Counted from the first letter of the stretch, positions 26,829-36,348 are shown. The stretch: DNA of 64,000 nt from Maribacter polysaccharolyticus (GCF_028882255.1 NZ_JARBUY010000006.1:42592-106591), one strand, 5' to 3'. Notes: generated by a model from the letters alone, not told the origin. Translations and numbers: made by a program.

Positions 26829-27378
26829 AACCTATAATATTTTGGTGCTGCAATCGCTCTTGCAATAATTTTCTCGCTTTGAACAATTGCGATTTTGAGG
26901 TGTTTTCCGAAATCCGTAAAAGTTCCGCGATTTCATGGTGCTTGTACCCTTCGACCACGTATAGGACAAAAACCATCCTATAGCCTTCGGGCAAGGCATC
27001 GATCAACATTTGAATATGCTCCACATCCAGATCTGTTGTCAGCGATTGCGTCCCCACTTCATTGCGTTCATACAAATCGTCATCATACACCACAAACTGT
27101 TGTTTTCTGATATAGGAGATACTTTCCCGAATCATTATCTTTCTGATCCATCCTTCGAAACTCCCTTTGAATTTATAAGAATCCAGATTTTTAAAGACCT
27201 TTAGAAAACCGTTGATCATCACATCCTCTGCAAAATGCAGGTCTTTTACATATTGCCTACAGACCCCCAACATTTTAGGTGAAAATTTCCCATAAATACA
27301 CTGCTGCGCTTCCCGATTTCCCGCAGCTGCCCTTTTAATGAGTTGTTTCTCGTTCTTGTAAATTGGGATGATCTTCAC
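26815..27378 (-). CDS. ECF RNA polymerase sigma factor
   Basis: About 187 residues with region 2 (EDVMINGFLKVFKNLDSYKFKGSFEGWIRKIMIRE; the FEGW motif is typical) and region 4 (LPEGYRMVFVLYVVEGYKHHEIAELL and SENTSKSQLFKARKLL, a helix-turn-helix). The frame opens at 27471, but the first 31 residues are hydrophobic and unlike the family. A GTG at 27378 gives a normal N-terminus (KIIPIYKNEKQLIKRA). A near-consensus -7 element (TATCTTTA at about 27396-27403) just upstream also favours the shorter form. Confidence 0.88.
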   Translation of the reverse strand: MKIIPIYKNEKQLIKRAAAGNREAQQCIYGKFSPKMLGVCRQYVKDLHFAEDVMINGFLKVFKNLDSYKFKGSFEGWIRKIMIRESISYIRKQQFVVYDDDLYERNEVGTQSLTTDLDVEHIQMLIDALPEGYRMVFVLYVVEGYKHHEIAELLRISENTSKSQLFKARKLLQERLQHQNIIGYGSR

Positions 27379-27493
27379 ACTAATCGGTTTGGCTTCTATA
27401 AAGATAGACGCAATAAAAGGGAAGATAGTTGCCTGAAAAAGAAATAATAATTGTTTTTTTTGACCAAACACCTAAATTACAGGCGTTAGAAAA

Positions 27494-28471
27494 CTATTTT
27501 TTTCTATCAACCACGTAATTAACCATCAATTCCAAGGAATCCCGATAATTGGTTTGGGGATAGGTGAGTAATATATCGAGGGCCAGTCGCTTGAATTCGT
27601 GCATTTTGCGTTCAGCGTAGTCCAATCCCCCTTGGTCTTTTACAAATTGAATGACCTCCCTTACCCTTTTTTTATCGCGATTGTGGTTTTTTACGGAATT
27701 GATCAACCACTTTTTCTCCTTTTTGGAGCAATTATTGAGCGCATAAATCAACGGCAAGGTCATTTTCTGCTCCTTGATATCTATACCCGTGGGTTTACCG
27801 ATCTGTTGATCACCATAATCAAATAGGTCATCTTTAATCTGAAAGGCCATACCGCAGTATTCCCCGAATTTCCTGAAAGTTTCCACTTCTTCAGAATCAG
27901 GTTTGACCGAGCAGGCTCCCATACTACAGCAGGCAGCGATCAATGTTGCGGTTTTTTGACGTATGATATCGTAATAGACATCCTCTACAATATCCAATCT
28001 TCTGGCTTTCTCTATCTGCAACAGTTCCCCCTCACTCATTTCACGTACGGCCACGGAAATGATACGAAGCAAATCAAAATCGCCGTGATCCAAGGACAGC
28101 AACAATCCCTTGGAAAACAAATAGTCCCCGACAAGAACGGCAATCTTGTTCTTCCATAAGGCATTTATTGAGAAGAACCCCCGTCGTTTGTTACTTTCAT
28201 CCACCACATCGTCATGAACCAAACTTGCGGTATGGATAAGCTCTATTATCGATGCCCCCCGATACGTCCGTTCATTGACTTCCCCATTATTCAGAAGTTT
28301 TGCGGTCAAGAAAACGAACATAGGCCGCATTTGCTTCCCCTTGCGGTTAACGATGTAATAGGTAATTCGGTTCAACAGGGCGACTTTCGAAGACATGGAG
28401 TCTCGGAACTTATTCTCAAAAAGTTCCATTTCCCGAATAACGGGATCTTTTATTTGGGCAACTATTTTCAA
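27494..28471 (-). CDS. Polyprenyl diphosphate synthase
   Basis: A trans-type prenyltransferase that elongates isoprenoid chains, probably for the menaquinone side chain. The first Asp-rich motif DDVVD is at residues 87-91 and the second (KDDLFDYG) near 220; a GKQMRP motif lies before them. 325 residues. There is no bulky aromatic at the positions just before the first motif (IELIHTASLVHDD), consistent with a long-chain product. The start codon appears to be TTG. It could equally be called octaprenyl or heptaprenyl synthase. Confidence 0.92.
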   Translation of the reverse strand: MKIVAQIKDPVIREMELFENKFRDSMSSKVALLNRITYYIVNRKGKQMRPMFVFLTAKLLNNGEVNERTYRGASIIELIHTASLVHDDVVDESNKRRGFFSINALWKNKIAVLVGDYLFSKGLLLSLDHGDFDLLRIISVAVREMSEGELLQIEKARRLDIVEDVYYDIIRQKTATLIAACCSMGACSVKPDSEEVETFRKFGEYCGMAFQIKDDLFDYGDQQIGKPTGIDIKEQKMTLPLIYALNNCSKKEKKWLINSVKNHNRDKKRVREVIQFVKDQGGLDYAERKMHEFKRLALDILLTYPQTNYRDSLELMVNYVVDRKK

Positions 28472-28564
28472 GTAATAGGGTTTATTGTCTTACCTGGTTT
28501 GGCGGTTAAATTTAGGGAAAAAATCGAGGTAAACAGAAAATTCAAAATTTTGCATGCAGAATTT

Positions 28565-29611
28565 CTAGGACTTATTCGCCAACTGACCACAGGCAGCGTC
28601 GATATCCTTGCCCCGGGAACGTCTAACGGTTACCGTTATCCCCCTTCGTTCCAAGGTGGTTACATACATCTCGATGGCCTTATCATTGGCTTGTTGGAAT
28701 TCCCCGTCATCGATGGGATTATATTCGATCAAATTTACCTTTGAAGGGGCAAAGCGGCAGAATTGGACCAAGGCATCGGCATCTTTTTGGGCATCATTGA
28801 TCCCTTTCCAAACCACATATTCGTATGTTATCCTATTTTTGGTTTTCCCATACCAATATTGAAGGGCCTCCCTAAGGTCTGCCAAGTTCATCTGGGCATT
28901 AAAAGGCATTATCGAAGTACGGATCTCATCTATCGCGGAATGTAAAGACACGGCAAGGTTGAACTTTACGCCTTCATCGGCCATTTTCTTGATCATTCTT
29001 GGAACACCCGACGTGGATACCGTGATTCTTTTGGGCGACATGCCCAAACCTTCAGGGGAGGTTATTTTTTCTATCGCCTTCAATACGTTTTTATAATTCA
29101 TCAAAGGCTCCCCCATGCCCATGAACACGATATTACTCAACGGACGATCAAAATACAAACGACTTTCGTTATCTATGGCGACCACCTGATCGTAAATCTC
29201 GTCTGGATTCAAATTACGCATGCGCTTTAACCTGGCCGTGGCACAGAATTTACAGTCCAAACTACATCCCACTTGACTGGACACACAGGCGGTTGTCCTG
29301 GTCTTTGTCGGAATAAGTACGGACTCGACGACTAAATCATCGTGTAGACGAACGGCATTCTTAATCGTGCCATCCGAACTCCGTTGCATTAGATCCACCT
29401 TAATGTGGTTGATCACAAAATTAGCGTTCAATAAGTCCCGGGTCTCTTTCGAAATATTGGTCATTACTTCAAAGGTATGGGCAGATTTTTGCCATAGCCA
29501 TTCATAGACCTGATTACCCCTGAATGCCTTATCCCCACTTTTCACGAAAAAATCGCGGAGCTGCTCCAAGGTCAATGCCCTTATATCCTTCTTACTGGTT
29601 TTTTCCTCCAT
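28565..29611 (-). CDS. rlmN: RlmN, 23S rRNA/tRNA adenine C2 methyltransferase
   Basis: Radical-SAM enzyme that methylates A2503 of 23S rRNA and A37 of some tRNAs. The radical-SAM cluster motif CxxxCxxC is present as CSLDCKFC, preceded by TTACVSSQVG. FMGMGEPLMNYKNV and the C-terminal RRSRGKDIDAACGQL, with the catalytic cysteine, complete the family set. Full length at 348 residues. It lies downstream of queA but is separated by a terminator. Confidence 0.96.
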   Translation of the reverse strand: MEEKTSKKDIRALTLEQLRDFFVKSGDKAFRGNQVYEWLWQKSAHTFEVMTNISKETRDLLNANFVINHIKVDLMQRSSDGTIKNAVRLHDDLVVESVLIPTKTRTTACVSSQVGCSLDCKFCATARLKRMRNLNPDEIYDQVVAIDNESRLYFDRPLSNIVFMGMGEPLMNYKNVLKAIEKITSPEGLGMSPKRITVSTSGVPRMIKKMADEGVKFNLAVSLHSAIDEIRTSIMPFNAQMNLADLREALQYWYGKTKNRITYEYVVWKGINDAQKDADALVQFCRFAPSKVNLIEYNPIDDGEFQQANDKAIEMYVTTLERRGITVTVRRSRGKDIDAACGQLANKS

Positions 29612-29625
29612 TTCATTTAGGCAAT

Positions 29626-29668
29626 AAAAAATCCCACAGTATTTTCAAATCGATAAAGTGGGATTTTA
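29626..29668 (-). terminator. Terminator of queA
   Basis: AAAATCCCAC (29628-29637) pairs with GTGGGATTTT (29658-29667); on the minus strand it is followed by more T residues. It lies about 50 bp after the queA stop and before rlmN. Confidence 0.8.
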
Positions 29669-29716
29669 CATTTCGGTAATTTCAAAATCCCCATCACTTA
29701 GGAGATCGTTATAAGT

Positions 29717-30766
29717 CTATAAAATCAACATGGCATCCCCATAAGAATAAAACTTATAGTTCTCCAATATGGCTTCTTTATAAGCCCTTTTCATTAAATC
29801 GTGGCCAATAAAAGCAGATACCATCATCATCAACGTTGATTTTGGCAAATGGAAATTGGTTATCATACACGTAGCAATACTGAAATCATAAGGTGGGAAA
29901 ATGAATTTGTTCGTCCACCCATTAAAGGTATTCAATGTTCTCTCCGAAGAAACGGCACTTTCCAAACCACGCATGGCAGTAGTACCAACGGCACATACTT
30001 TTTTCTTGTTCGTTTTGGCGGCATTGACTATTTCAGTCGCTTTTTCATCAATGATCAGCTCCTCACTGTCCATCTTATGCTTTGAAAGGTCCTCTACCTC
30101 GACCGGATTGAACGTACCCAGACCAACATGCAAGGTAACCTCCGCGAAATCGATGCCTTTTATCTCCAATCGCTTTAATAGATGCCTGGAGAAATGGAGT
30201 CCGGCCGTAGGTGCCGCAACAGCCCCTTCATGCTTGGCATAAATGGTCTGGTAACGTTCCTCATCTTCTGGCTGAACCTCCCTTTTAATATACTTTGGCA
30301 ATGGGGTCTCTCCCAATTCGCGAAGTTTTCTTCTAAAATCAGAATAAGAACCGTCGTATAAAAAACGCAATGTTCTTCCTCTTGAAGTCGTATTGTCTAT
30401 AACTTCTGCGACCAAACTTTCATCTTCCCCGAAATACAGTTTATTCCCAATACGTATTTTTCGCGCGGGATCGACCAAGACATCCCAAAGACGTTGTTCT
30501 TCATTAAGCTCCCTTAAAAGGAACACTTCGATACGTGCACCTGTTTTTTCCTTATTACCATACAATCTGGCTGGGAAAACTTTGGTATTGTTCAATACCA
30601 TCACATCACCTTCATCAAAATAATCGATCAGGTCCTTGAACATTCTATGCTCTATTTTTCCTGTCTCCCTGTGAATGACCATTAATTTGGATTCGTCCCT
30701 GTTTTCAGAAGGATACTCGGCCAATAACTCTTTTGGAAGTTCAAAATTGAAGTGTGATAATTTCAT
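29717..30766 (-). CDS. queA: QueA, S-adenosylmethionine:tRNA ribosyltransferase-isomerase
   Basis: Transfers the ribosyl part of SAM to preQ1-tRNA to make epoxyqueuosine. The motifs [49 protein letters not shown] and [14 protein letters not shown] identify it, with full length of 349 residues. No other queuosine gene is near. It has its own promoter and terminator and is thus a single-gene unit. Confidence 0.97.
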   Translation of the reverse strand: MKLSHFNFELPKELLAEYPSENRDESKLMVIHRETGKIEHRMFKDLIDYFDEGDVMVLNNTKVFPARLYGNKEKTGARIEVFLLRELNEEQRLWDVLVDPARKIRIGNKLYFGEDESLVAEVIDNTTSRGRTLRFLYDGSYSDFRRKLRELGETPLPKYIKREVQPEDEERYQTIYAKHEGAVAAPTAGLHFSRHLLKRLEIKGIDFAEVTLHVGLGTFNPVEVEDLSKHKMDSEELIIDEKATEIVNAAKTNKKKVCAVGTTAMRGLESAVSSERTLNTFNGWTNKFIFPPYDFSIATCMITNFHLPKSTLMMMVSAFIGHDLMKRAYKEAILENYKFYSYGDAMLIL

Positions 30767-30810
30767 ATGGTGTACGTGTTGTAAATTTTATTAGCAAAAT
30801 TTTGCGGATG

Positions 30811-30842
30811 CAAATATACGACCTTGAGATAGGGGTTGTCAA
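30811..30842 (-). promoter_or_regulatory. queA promoter
   Basis: TATATTTG (30818-30811) is a perfect -7 motif, and TTGACA lies upstream (30842-30837) with the TTG-to-TA gap of 21 bp typical for Bacteroidetes -33/-7 promoters. The predicted start lies about 40 bp before the queA ATG. Confidence 0.7.
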
Positions 30843-30865
30843 GTAAAACAATGATTAAATGACAA

Positions 30866-32095
30866 CTACAACTCTTGGAGCTGAAACCCCAAATGCTTTA
30901 AGTCGTCCCAAAAATCGGGATAGGATTTTGAAACCACCTCGGCATCATTGACTGCAAATGAAGTTTTTAAGGCCAATGGGGCAAAGGCCATAGCCATTCT
31001 ATGGTCATTATACGTGTCAACAGCCACCCCCGATTTCAAATTGTCGGCAGGCTCTAAATGGAGTGACTTGTCCGTTACGGCAACATGGGCCCCGAATTTT
31101 GATAGCTCGGCCTGCATGGCCAGCAACCTATCGGTCTCCTTGATCTTTAGGGTATGTAGCCCTGTCAATTCGCAACCCATGGCCAACCCAAGACAGGTAA
31201 CCGCTATGGTCTGTGCAATATCAGGGGCATTGGCCAAATCGAAGTACACTGTCTCCTGCTGAGGGTTTCGCTCTTTTTTCAGAATGATCTTATGTTCTTG
31301 GTACGTTGTTTCAACCCCAAAATCCTTATAGATTTCAGCAAGGACACTGTCGCCCTGAAGGCTTTCTTTTTTGTACGAACCCAATTCGATAACAGATCCT
31401 ACTTCACTCAAGGCAACAATACTGTAGAAATAGGAAGCGGAACTCCAATCCGATTCAACAACCAAGGTAATGGGGTCAACCTTTTGTTTTGGGGAAACCT
31501 TTATGGTATTCCCGATGAAAGATGTGGTCACCCCAATTTGATTGAGTAAACCCAAGGTCATTTTTATATACGGAACGGAAGTTATTTTTCCTATCAATTC
31601 CATTTCAAGACCATTTTCCAAACTCGGGGCTATCAAGAGCAATGAGGAAATATATTGACTGCTGATGTCCGCAGGAAGACGAACACTGTTTTTCGTTAAA
31701 TTCTTTCCTTGTATTTTGATGGGTGGATAGCCTTCTTCATTTTGATATTCGATATCGGCCCCCAAACCCCTAAGGGCATCCACCAAAACCTTTACAGGTC
31801 TTTCGGTCATTCGTTTGGAACCCGTCAACACCACATGCTTCCCTTCTTGGGAAGCGAAATAGCCGGTCAAGAAACGCATTGCCGTACCCGCATGGTGTAT
31901 ATCAACCGTACCATTCTCGATGGCCAGCCCTTTTTTCATGACCACGGCATCATCGGAATTGGAACTGTTTCGTATGGAAATATCGGGATATAGGGCTTGC
32001 AATAAAAATGACCTATTCGATTCGCTCTTCGAACCCGTGATTTGGATACTGGACGTTAATAAATGCTTTGACGGACCAATTAGGTGTAACTTCAA
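30866..32095 (-). CDS. aroA: 3-phosphoshikimate 1-carboxyvinyltransferase (EPSP synthase)
   Basis: Sixth step of the shikimate pathway; joins phosphoenolpyruvate to shikimate 3-phosphate. The substrate-binding GSKSESNRSFLLQAL, the GTAMRFLTGYFA motif, LPADISSQYISSLLL and KETDRLLAM are visible. 409 residues is normal. The start codon seems to be TTG, because an in-frame stop lies just upstream and no ATG is near. It is the last gene of an rsgA-dtd-mazG-like-aroA unit and feeds the aromatic operon located 4 kb away. Confidence 0.95.
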   Translation of the reverse strand: MKLHLIGPSKHLLTSSIQITGSKSESNRSFLLQALYPDISIRNSSNSDDAVVMKKGLAIENGTVDIHHAGTAMRFLTGYFASQEGKHVVLTGSKRMTERPVKVLVDALRGLGADIEYQNEEGYPPIKIQGKNLTKNSVRLPADISSQYISSLLLIAPSLENGLEMELIGKITSVPYIKMTLGLLNQIGVTTSFIGNTIKVSPKQKVDPITLVVESDWSSASYFYSIVALSEVGSVIELGSYKKESLQGDSVLAEIYKDFGVETTYQEHKIILKKERNPQQETVYFDLANAPDIAQTIAVTCLGLAMGCELTGLHTLKIKETDRLLAMQAELSKFGAHVAVTDKSLHLEPADNLKSGVAVDTYNDHRMAMAFAPLALKTSFAVNDAEVVSKSYPDFWDDLKHLGFQLQEL

Positions 32096-32130
32096 GTTGT
32101 ATCGTTTTTATAGAAGGATCAAATATACTA

Positions 32131-32457
32131 TTATTTGAGTTTTTCGTTATTATGATGCCTATCGTGGTCCCTTTTGGTCTTTATGGCCATTTTTTTATCA
32201 AAAGCAGCCTCAAGGTCTACCCCGGTTTGATTGGCAAGACATAAAACCACGAAAAGAACATCTGCAAGTTCTTCGCCAAGGTCTTTGTCTTTATCGGACG
32301 CTTTTTCACTTTGCTCCCCGTATCTACGGGCGATGATCCGTGCGACCTCCCCTACTTCCTCGGTAAGTTGGGCCATATTGGTCAGTTCATTGAAATAACG
32401 CACCCCGTGCTCCTTGATCCAATTATCTACCTCCTGTTGTGCTTTCTGTATTCCCAT
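32131..32457 (-). CDS. MazG-like nucleotide pyrophosphohydrolase
   Basis: A 108-residue helical protein of the all-alpha NTP pyrophosphatase superfamily. The metal-binding pattern EExxE (LTEEVGEVARII) and the downstream ExxD (GEELADVLFVV) are both seen. Single-domain MazG homologues hydrolyse non-standard NTPs. The start overlaps the dtd stop by one base (TAATG). Confidence 0.9.
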   Translation of the reverse strand: MGIQKAQQEVDNWIKEHGVRYFNELTNMAQLTEEVGEVARIIARRYGEQSEKASDKDKDLGEELADVLFVVLCLANQTGVDLEAAFDKKMAIKTKRDHDRHHNNEKLK

Positions 32458-32909
32458 TATTCTTTATTTTTTGTATCGATAATAATCGTCACAGGGCCAT
32501 CGTTCAATAAGTCGACTTTCATATCCGCCCCAAAAATACCGGTACCCACTTCCTTACCCAGGTCGGTCTGAAACCTTTGCACGAATTTCTTATATAAGGG
32601 TATCGAAACATCGGACTTGGCCGCCTTGATATAGGAAGGCCTATTTCCTTTTTTGGTCGAAGCTTGCAGGGTAAACTGGCTGACCACAATGGCATCCCCT
32701 TCTTTCTCCAACAACGATTTATTCATGACTTGGTTTTCATCATTGAAAATCCGAAGATTGACGATTTTACGGGAGAGCCATTCCACATCACTTTCATCAT
32801 CTTCATACCCCACTCCCAATAGAATAAGTAGTCCGTCCCCTATTTTGGAGACCATTTCACCATTAACCGAAACACTTGCCCGAGAAACCCTTTGAATTAC
32901 AGCCTTCAT
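32457..32909 (-). CDS. dtd: D-aminoacyl-tRNA deacylase
   Basis: Removes D-amino acids (and glycine from mischarged tRNA-Ala). The start MKAVIQRVSRASVSV, the catalytic-pocket motif SQFTLQAST, the KGNRPSYIKAA region and the Gly-cisPro motif GPVTIIIDT are all present in a protein of the normal 150-residue length. It is in an operon between rsgA and the mazG-like gene. Confidence 0.96.
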   Translation of the reverse strand: MKAVIQRVSRASVSVNGEMVSKIGDGLLILLGVGYEDDESDVEWLSRKIVNLRIFNDENQVMNKSLLEKEGDAIVVSQFTLQASTKKGNRPSYIKAAKSDVSIPLYKKFVQRFQTDLGKEVGTGIFGADMKVDLLNDGPVTIIIDTKNKE

Positions 32910-32942
32910 GACCCTACCCCTGCATTTTAATTTGAAATAATT

Positions 32943-33893
32943 TTATGGTTTTTCAAAGATATCAATTCTATAGGTATCGTCATCCCCGGTTACCATCTGT
33001 ACATAACTCTTGTATCTGCTCCAGGCCACTTCATCATTTTCAAGCGCTTCTTTCACTGCACATTTGGGCTCATCCAAATGCAGGCAGTTATTGAATTTGC
33101 ATCCGCTTTTGAGCTTGAAAAATTCAGGGAAATAGTCCCCTATTTCATCTTTTTCCATGTCAAAAATACCAAAGCCACGGATACCAGGGGTATCGATTAT
33201 CTGGGCATCGAAACTTAAATCGAACATCTCGGCAAATGTCGTGGTATGTTGTCCTTGAAGATGCTGTTCGGATATTTCAGTGGTCTTAATCTGCAATGAA
33301 GGCTCTAAAGCGTTGATCAGCGTGGATTTTCCCACCCCGGAATTTCCGGAGAACATACTGGTCTTCCCGACCATCAATTCCTTTACCTTATCCACATTTT
33401 TTCCCGTTGTTGCAGAAAGCCCTATGCAGGTATAACCGATTTTCCGATAAAGGGCCGCCAAATACTTCACTTCCAACAACTCATCTTCATCATAACTGTC
33501 TATCTTATTGAAAAGAAGTATCGCCGGAATGTCATAAGCTTCCGCCGTAACTAAAAAACGATCGATAAAAATCGTATAGGTCTTGGGGTTCTTAAGGGTC
33601 ACCAATAAAAAAACCTGATCTAGGTTTGCCGCTATGATGTGGGTCTGCTTCGAAAGTTTTACCGATTTTCTTACGATGTAATTTTTGCGGTCCTCGATTT
33701 CGGTAATAATCCCGATGGTCTCTTCATCGGCATTTTCCACCTCGAAAACAACATGATCCCCGACCGCTACGGGATTGGTACTTTTAATCCCTTTTATACG
33801 AAACTTGCCTTTTATACGGCATTCGAAAAAATCCCCATTAGTTGCTTTTACCGTGTACCAACTTCCCGTTGATTTATAAACAATACCCTTCAT
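32943..33893 (-). CDS. rsgA: RsgA, small-subunit ribosome biogenesis GTPase
   Basis: Circularly permuted GTPase that acts late in 30S assembly. An N-terminal OB fold (residues 1-80) is followed by the motifs in permuted order: G4 (LLFNKIDSYD), G1 (GNSGVGKSTL) and G3 (IDTPGIRGFG). The C-terminal zinc domain has GCKFNNCLHLDEPKC with Cys-Cys-His-Cys ligands. The frame opens with TTG directly before ATG; I use the ATG at 33893. Probably first gene of its operon. Confidence 0.96.
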   Translation of the reverse strand: MKGIVYKSTGSWYTVKATNGDFFECRIKGKFRIKGIKSTNPVAVGDHVVFEVENADEETIGIITEIEDRKNYIVRKSVKLSKQTHIIAANLDQVFLLVTLKNPKTYTIFIDRFLVTAEAYDIPAILLFNKIDSYDEDELLEVKYLAALYRKIGYTCIGLSATTGKNVDKVKELMVGKTSMFSGNSGVGKSTLINALEPSLQIKTTEISEQHLQGQHTTTFAEMFDLSFDAQIIDTPGIRGFGIFDMEKDEIGDYFPEFFKLKSGCKFNNCLHLDEPKCAVKEALENDEVAWSRYKSYVQMVTGDDDTYRIDIFEKP

Positions 33894-33963
33894 CAAATAG
33901 ATTAAAAAAAAGAAATTGGTGCGATTTGAACAAAATAACGATTTTTCTGGCTAACAATTAATT

Positions 33964-33971
33964 TATCTTTA
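33964..33971 (+). promoter_or_regulatory. Near-consensus -7 element before the small secreted protein gene
   Basis: TATCTTTA matches TAnnTTTG at seven of eight positions and lies 33 bp before the ATG. Confidence 0.4.
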
Positions 33972-34003
33972 CTTTATTAATAACCTATAACAAAATCAGT
34001 ATT

Positions 34004-34444
34004 ATGAAAAAAACCAATCTATTCGCTTGCCTAATATGCCTTATTACCTTTAGTCTAGGTGCCCAGGAATTCAAGGTGATTACCAGTGTAGAATCGATCG
34101 TACCCAATGGTTTGGGAAGATCACGGATCATCAGTGCCTTAGAGGACAAAGATTATAAGGAATTCTCAAGTGTACAGACCGAGGAGGACAATACCCGGAA
34201 CAAATCGAAAAGAGAGGAAATCCGCGTTAAGAATTTTGAGGAAACCAAATTGCTGAATTTCTATAACCTAGGAGGTATCCGTTTCCAGAATATTGCTGCC
34301 AATGACGCCATTATCACTTCTAAGATAAACACAATGATCGCTGAGGGCTGGGAGTTGGCCTTCGTGACCAGTGCCGTTGAAAGTGAAGGGGGCAAAGGTG
34401 ACGGACAAGGTATTTTCATTACGAGGTATATTTTTAAGCGATAA
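34004..34444 (+). CDS. Small secreted protein, DUF4177-like
   Basis: 146 residues with a Sec signal peptide (MKKTNLFACLICLITFSLGA, cleaved before QEF). The mature part is charged. Its C-terminal half (ITSKINTMIAEGWELAFVTSAVE, then ITRYIFKR) resembles the DUF4177 pattern of 'eGWEL' followed by a terminal Lys-Arg strand. Function unknown. Single gene with its own terminator, convergent to a head-GIN gene. Confidence 0.75.
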   Translation: MKKTNLFACLICLITFSLGAQEFKVITSVESIVPNGLGRSRIISALEDKDYKEFSSVQTEEDNTRNKSKREEIRVKNFEETKLLNFYNLGGIRFQNIAANDAIITSKINTMIAEGWELAFVTSAVESEGGKGDGQGIFITRYIFKR

Positions 34445-34456
34445 ATAACAGCCCAT

Positions 34457-34486
34457 AAAAAAGCCGGTTTTTTAACCGGCTTTTTT
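34457..34486. terminator. Bidirectional terminator between convergent genes
   Basis: AAAAAAGCCGGTT and AACCGGCTTTTTT form a 13-bp perfect stem with a TTTT loop, exactly between the stops of the two converging genes. The symmetry gives a U-run in both directions. Confidence 0.9.
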
Positions 34487-34491
34487 ACCTC

Positions 34492-35166
34492 TTAATCCAC
34501 GATATGGACCCTGCCACCGGCAAGGGTTTTTTTATTGACATCCTTGGGGCTGCCATATACATAAACATCGCCCCCTGCCCTTACGTTGATATCGACCTTT
34601 TCAGAAGCGAATACTTCAGCCTCACCTGCAGCGGTAATCTTTACATCGGTATTGGAGGTATGAAGTTTCCTGCCTTCAAAAACCCCACCCGTATTCAAAA
34701 CGACCCATTGGTTTTTTGCCAATCCGGAAGCTTCGACAATGCCACCGGTCACGGCCCTTACTTCCAAATCAACGACATTCAAACCGGCTTTGATCCGGGC
34801 ACCTTCCTGTGAACGTATTTCAAGATGGTCCTGTTCGATCAATTCGTTACAAACGATCTTGGCACCTTCATTACCGTCAATCACATCCAAACGCTTGTAA
34901 AACACCTCGATAAAGGTATCCTCCCCTGTAAATTTCTTATCCAACTGCATTCTTAATTTCAGCGTACCATCCGTATTCACGAATTTGATATCATAAACAT
35001 TTTCACCTTTTATGACAATCTTATTTTCGTCCGATTTTATAAGATTCACTTCTATGAGATCGAAAACCTTTATTTTATTGAAATCCCCTACTTCTTTATC
35101 TATCATTCTTTGGGCCGATGCGGTCAGGCCAACCAGTATCGCAAAAAGGAAAAGTATTTTTTTCAT
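34492..35166 (-). CDS. Secreted head-GIN (DUF2807) domain protein
   Basis: 224 residues. A signal peptide (MKKILFLFAILVGLTASA-Q) precedes a repetitive beta-rich domain with short strands such as NKIKVFDLIEVNLIKSD, LEIRSQEGARIKAGL and VKITAAGEAEVFAS. These turn-by-turn repeats are typical of the DUF2807 putative auto-transporter adhesin head GIN domain, a right-handed beta helix. Bacteroidetes carry many copies; the role is unproven. A GTG lies one codon upstream of the chosen ATG. Confidence 0.85.
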   Translation of the reverse strand: MKKILFLFAILVGLTASAQRMIDKEVGDFNKIKVFDLIEVNLIKSDENKIVIKGENVYDIKFVNTDGTLKLRMQLDKKFTGEDTFIEVFYKRLDVIDGNEGAKIVCNELIEQDHLEIRSQEGARIKAGLNVVDLEVRAVTGGIVEASGLAKNQWVVLNTGGVFEGRKLHTSNTDVKITAAGEAEVFASEKVDINVRAGGDVYVYGSPKDVNKKTLAGGRVHIVD

Positions 35167-35222
35167 CACTGTTCGTTTATTTTACCTAAAGATGCCCATG
35201 ATCGGATAATGTTACAGTTTTC

Positions 35223-35264
35223 AAAAAAAAAAAAATCCTGATTTCTAAATCAGGATTTTTTTTT
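35223..35264 (-). terminator. Terminator of the aromatic amino acid operon
   Basis: ATCCTGATTT (35235-35244) pairs with AAATCAGGAT (35247-35256), flanked by A and T tracts that extend the stem. It starts 2 bp after the stop of the last gene. A very strong hairpin. Confidence 0.92.
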
Positions 35265-35265
35265 G

Positions 35266-36348
35266 CTAGCCTTGCATGATCTTTTCTTGATGATTGATGG
35301 ACTCCTGGTGGATGGCCTTGAACATTCTAAGGACAAACTCCTCACTCAGCCCCTTAGATTCCCCTTCGAGGATCATACTGCCAAGAATGGAATTCCATCG
35401 GTTACTTTGCAGTACCGAAACATTCTTTTGCTTTTTAAGGGCTCCGATCCCGTCTGAAATCTTCATCCGCTTACCAAGCATATCGATCAATTGATTATCT
35501 ATTATATCTATCTGGGCCCTAAGGTTACTCAACTTGCTATTGAATTCGGCCTCTTCATCGGATTCTTTACGGATGCGTAGATCTTTCATAATCTGTACAA
35601 GGGTTTTTGGTGTTACTTGCTGTGCAGCATCACTCCATGCATTATCGGGATCATAATGGGTCTCAATGATGAGTCCGTCAAAATTAAGATCCAATGCTGT
35701 TTGTGAAACGTCAAAGATCATATCCCTATTTCCTGTAATATGTGATGGATCATTGATCAATGGAAGGTCTGGGAATTTGGTCTGTAATTCAATGGCCAAC
35801 TGCCATTCCGGAATATTCCTGTATTTCGATTTCTCGTAAGTGGAAAATCCCCTATGGATAACCCCCAGCTTCTTTATATTCTTGCTATGTAACCTTTCAA
35901 CGGCCCCTAACCATAATGATAGATCCGGGTTTACGGGATTCTTGACCAACACGATCTTATCCGTTCCTTCCAGAGCATCCGCTATTTCCTGTACGATAAA
36001 CGGACTTACCGTAGAACGGGCACCGATCCACAATAAATCGATATCGTGCTCCAAGGCCAATTCAACATGTGCTTTGTTCGCTACTTCGGTTGCGGTCTTT
36101 AAACCGGTTTCTTCCTTTACTTTCTGTAACCATTTAAGGCCCAAAGCGCCAACGCCCTCAAAATTACCAGGACGTGTTCTAGGTTTCCAAATACCGGCCC
36201 TATAGTAGTTTACATCGGTATCTTTAAGTTCGTGGGCTATTTTCAAGACTTGCTCTTCAGTTTCCGCGCTACATGGTCCTGCAATTACTAACGGATGATC
36301 TAGTCCCAAATCATCCAACCATGTTCTCATTTCTTTTGAATTCTCCAT
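35266..36348 (-). CDS. DAHP synthase/chorismate mutase fusion
   Basis: Bifunctional 360-residue enzyme. Residues 1-260 are a KDO8P-type (I-beta) 3-deoxy-7-phosphoheptulonate synthase with VIAGPCSAETEEQ, AGIWKPRTRPG, LLWIGARST, KNPVNPDL and NDPSHITGNRD. Residues 270-360 are an AroQ-type chorismate mutase (LRAQIDIIDNQLIDMLGKRMKISDGIGALKK, key Arg and Lys visible). Fusing the first step of the shikimate pathway to the branch-point mutase allows feedback control by prephenate or chorismate, as in some Bacteroidetes and Bacillus (with opposite order). It is the last gene of the phe/tyr operon. Confidence 0.95.
   Translation of the reverse strand: MENSKEMRTWLDDLGLDHPLVIAGPCSAETEEQVLKIAHELKDTDVNYYRAGIWKPRTRPGNFEGVGALGLKWLQKVKEETGLKTATEVANKAHVELALEHDIDLLWIGARSTVSPFIVQEIADALEGTDKIVLVKNPVNPDLSLWLGAVERLHSKNIKKLGVIHRGFSTYEKSKYRNIPEWQLAIELQTKFPDLPLINDPSHITGNRDMIFDVSQTALDLNFDGLIIETHYDPDNAWSDAAQQVTPKTLVQIMKDLRIRKESDEEAEFNSKLSNLRAQIDIIDNQLIDMLGKRMKISDGIGALKKQKNVSVLQSNRWNSILGSMILEGESKGLSEEFVLRMFKAIHQESINHQEKIMQG

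Noticed and set aside
30845-30865. TTGTCA/TGACAA as terminator of aroA
   Set aside because: The stem is weak, includes the queA -33 element and has no U-run.
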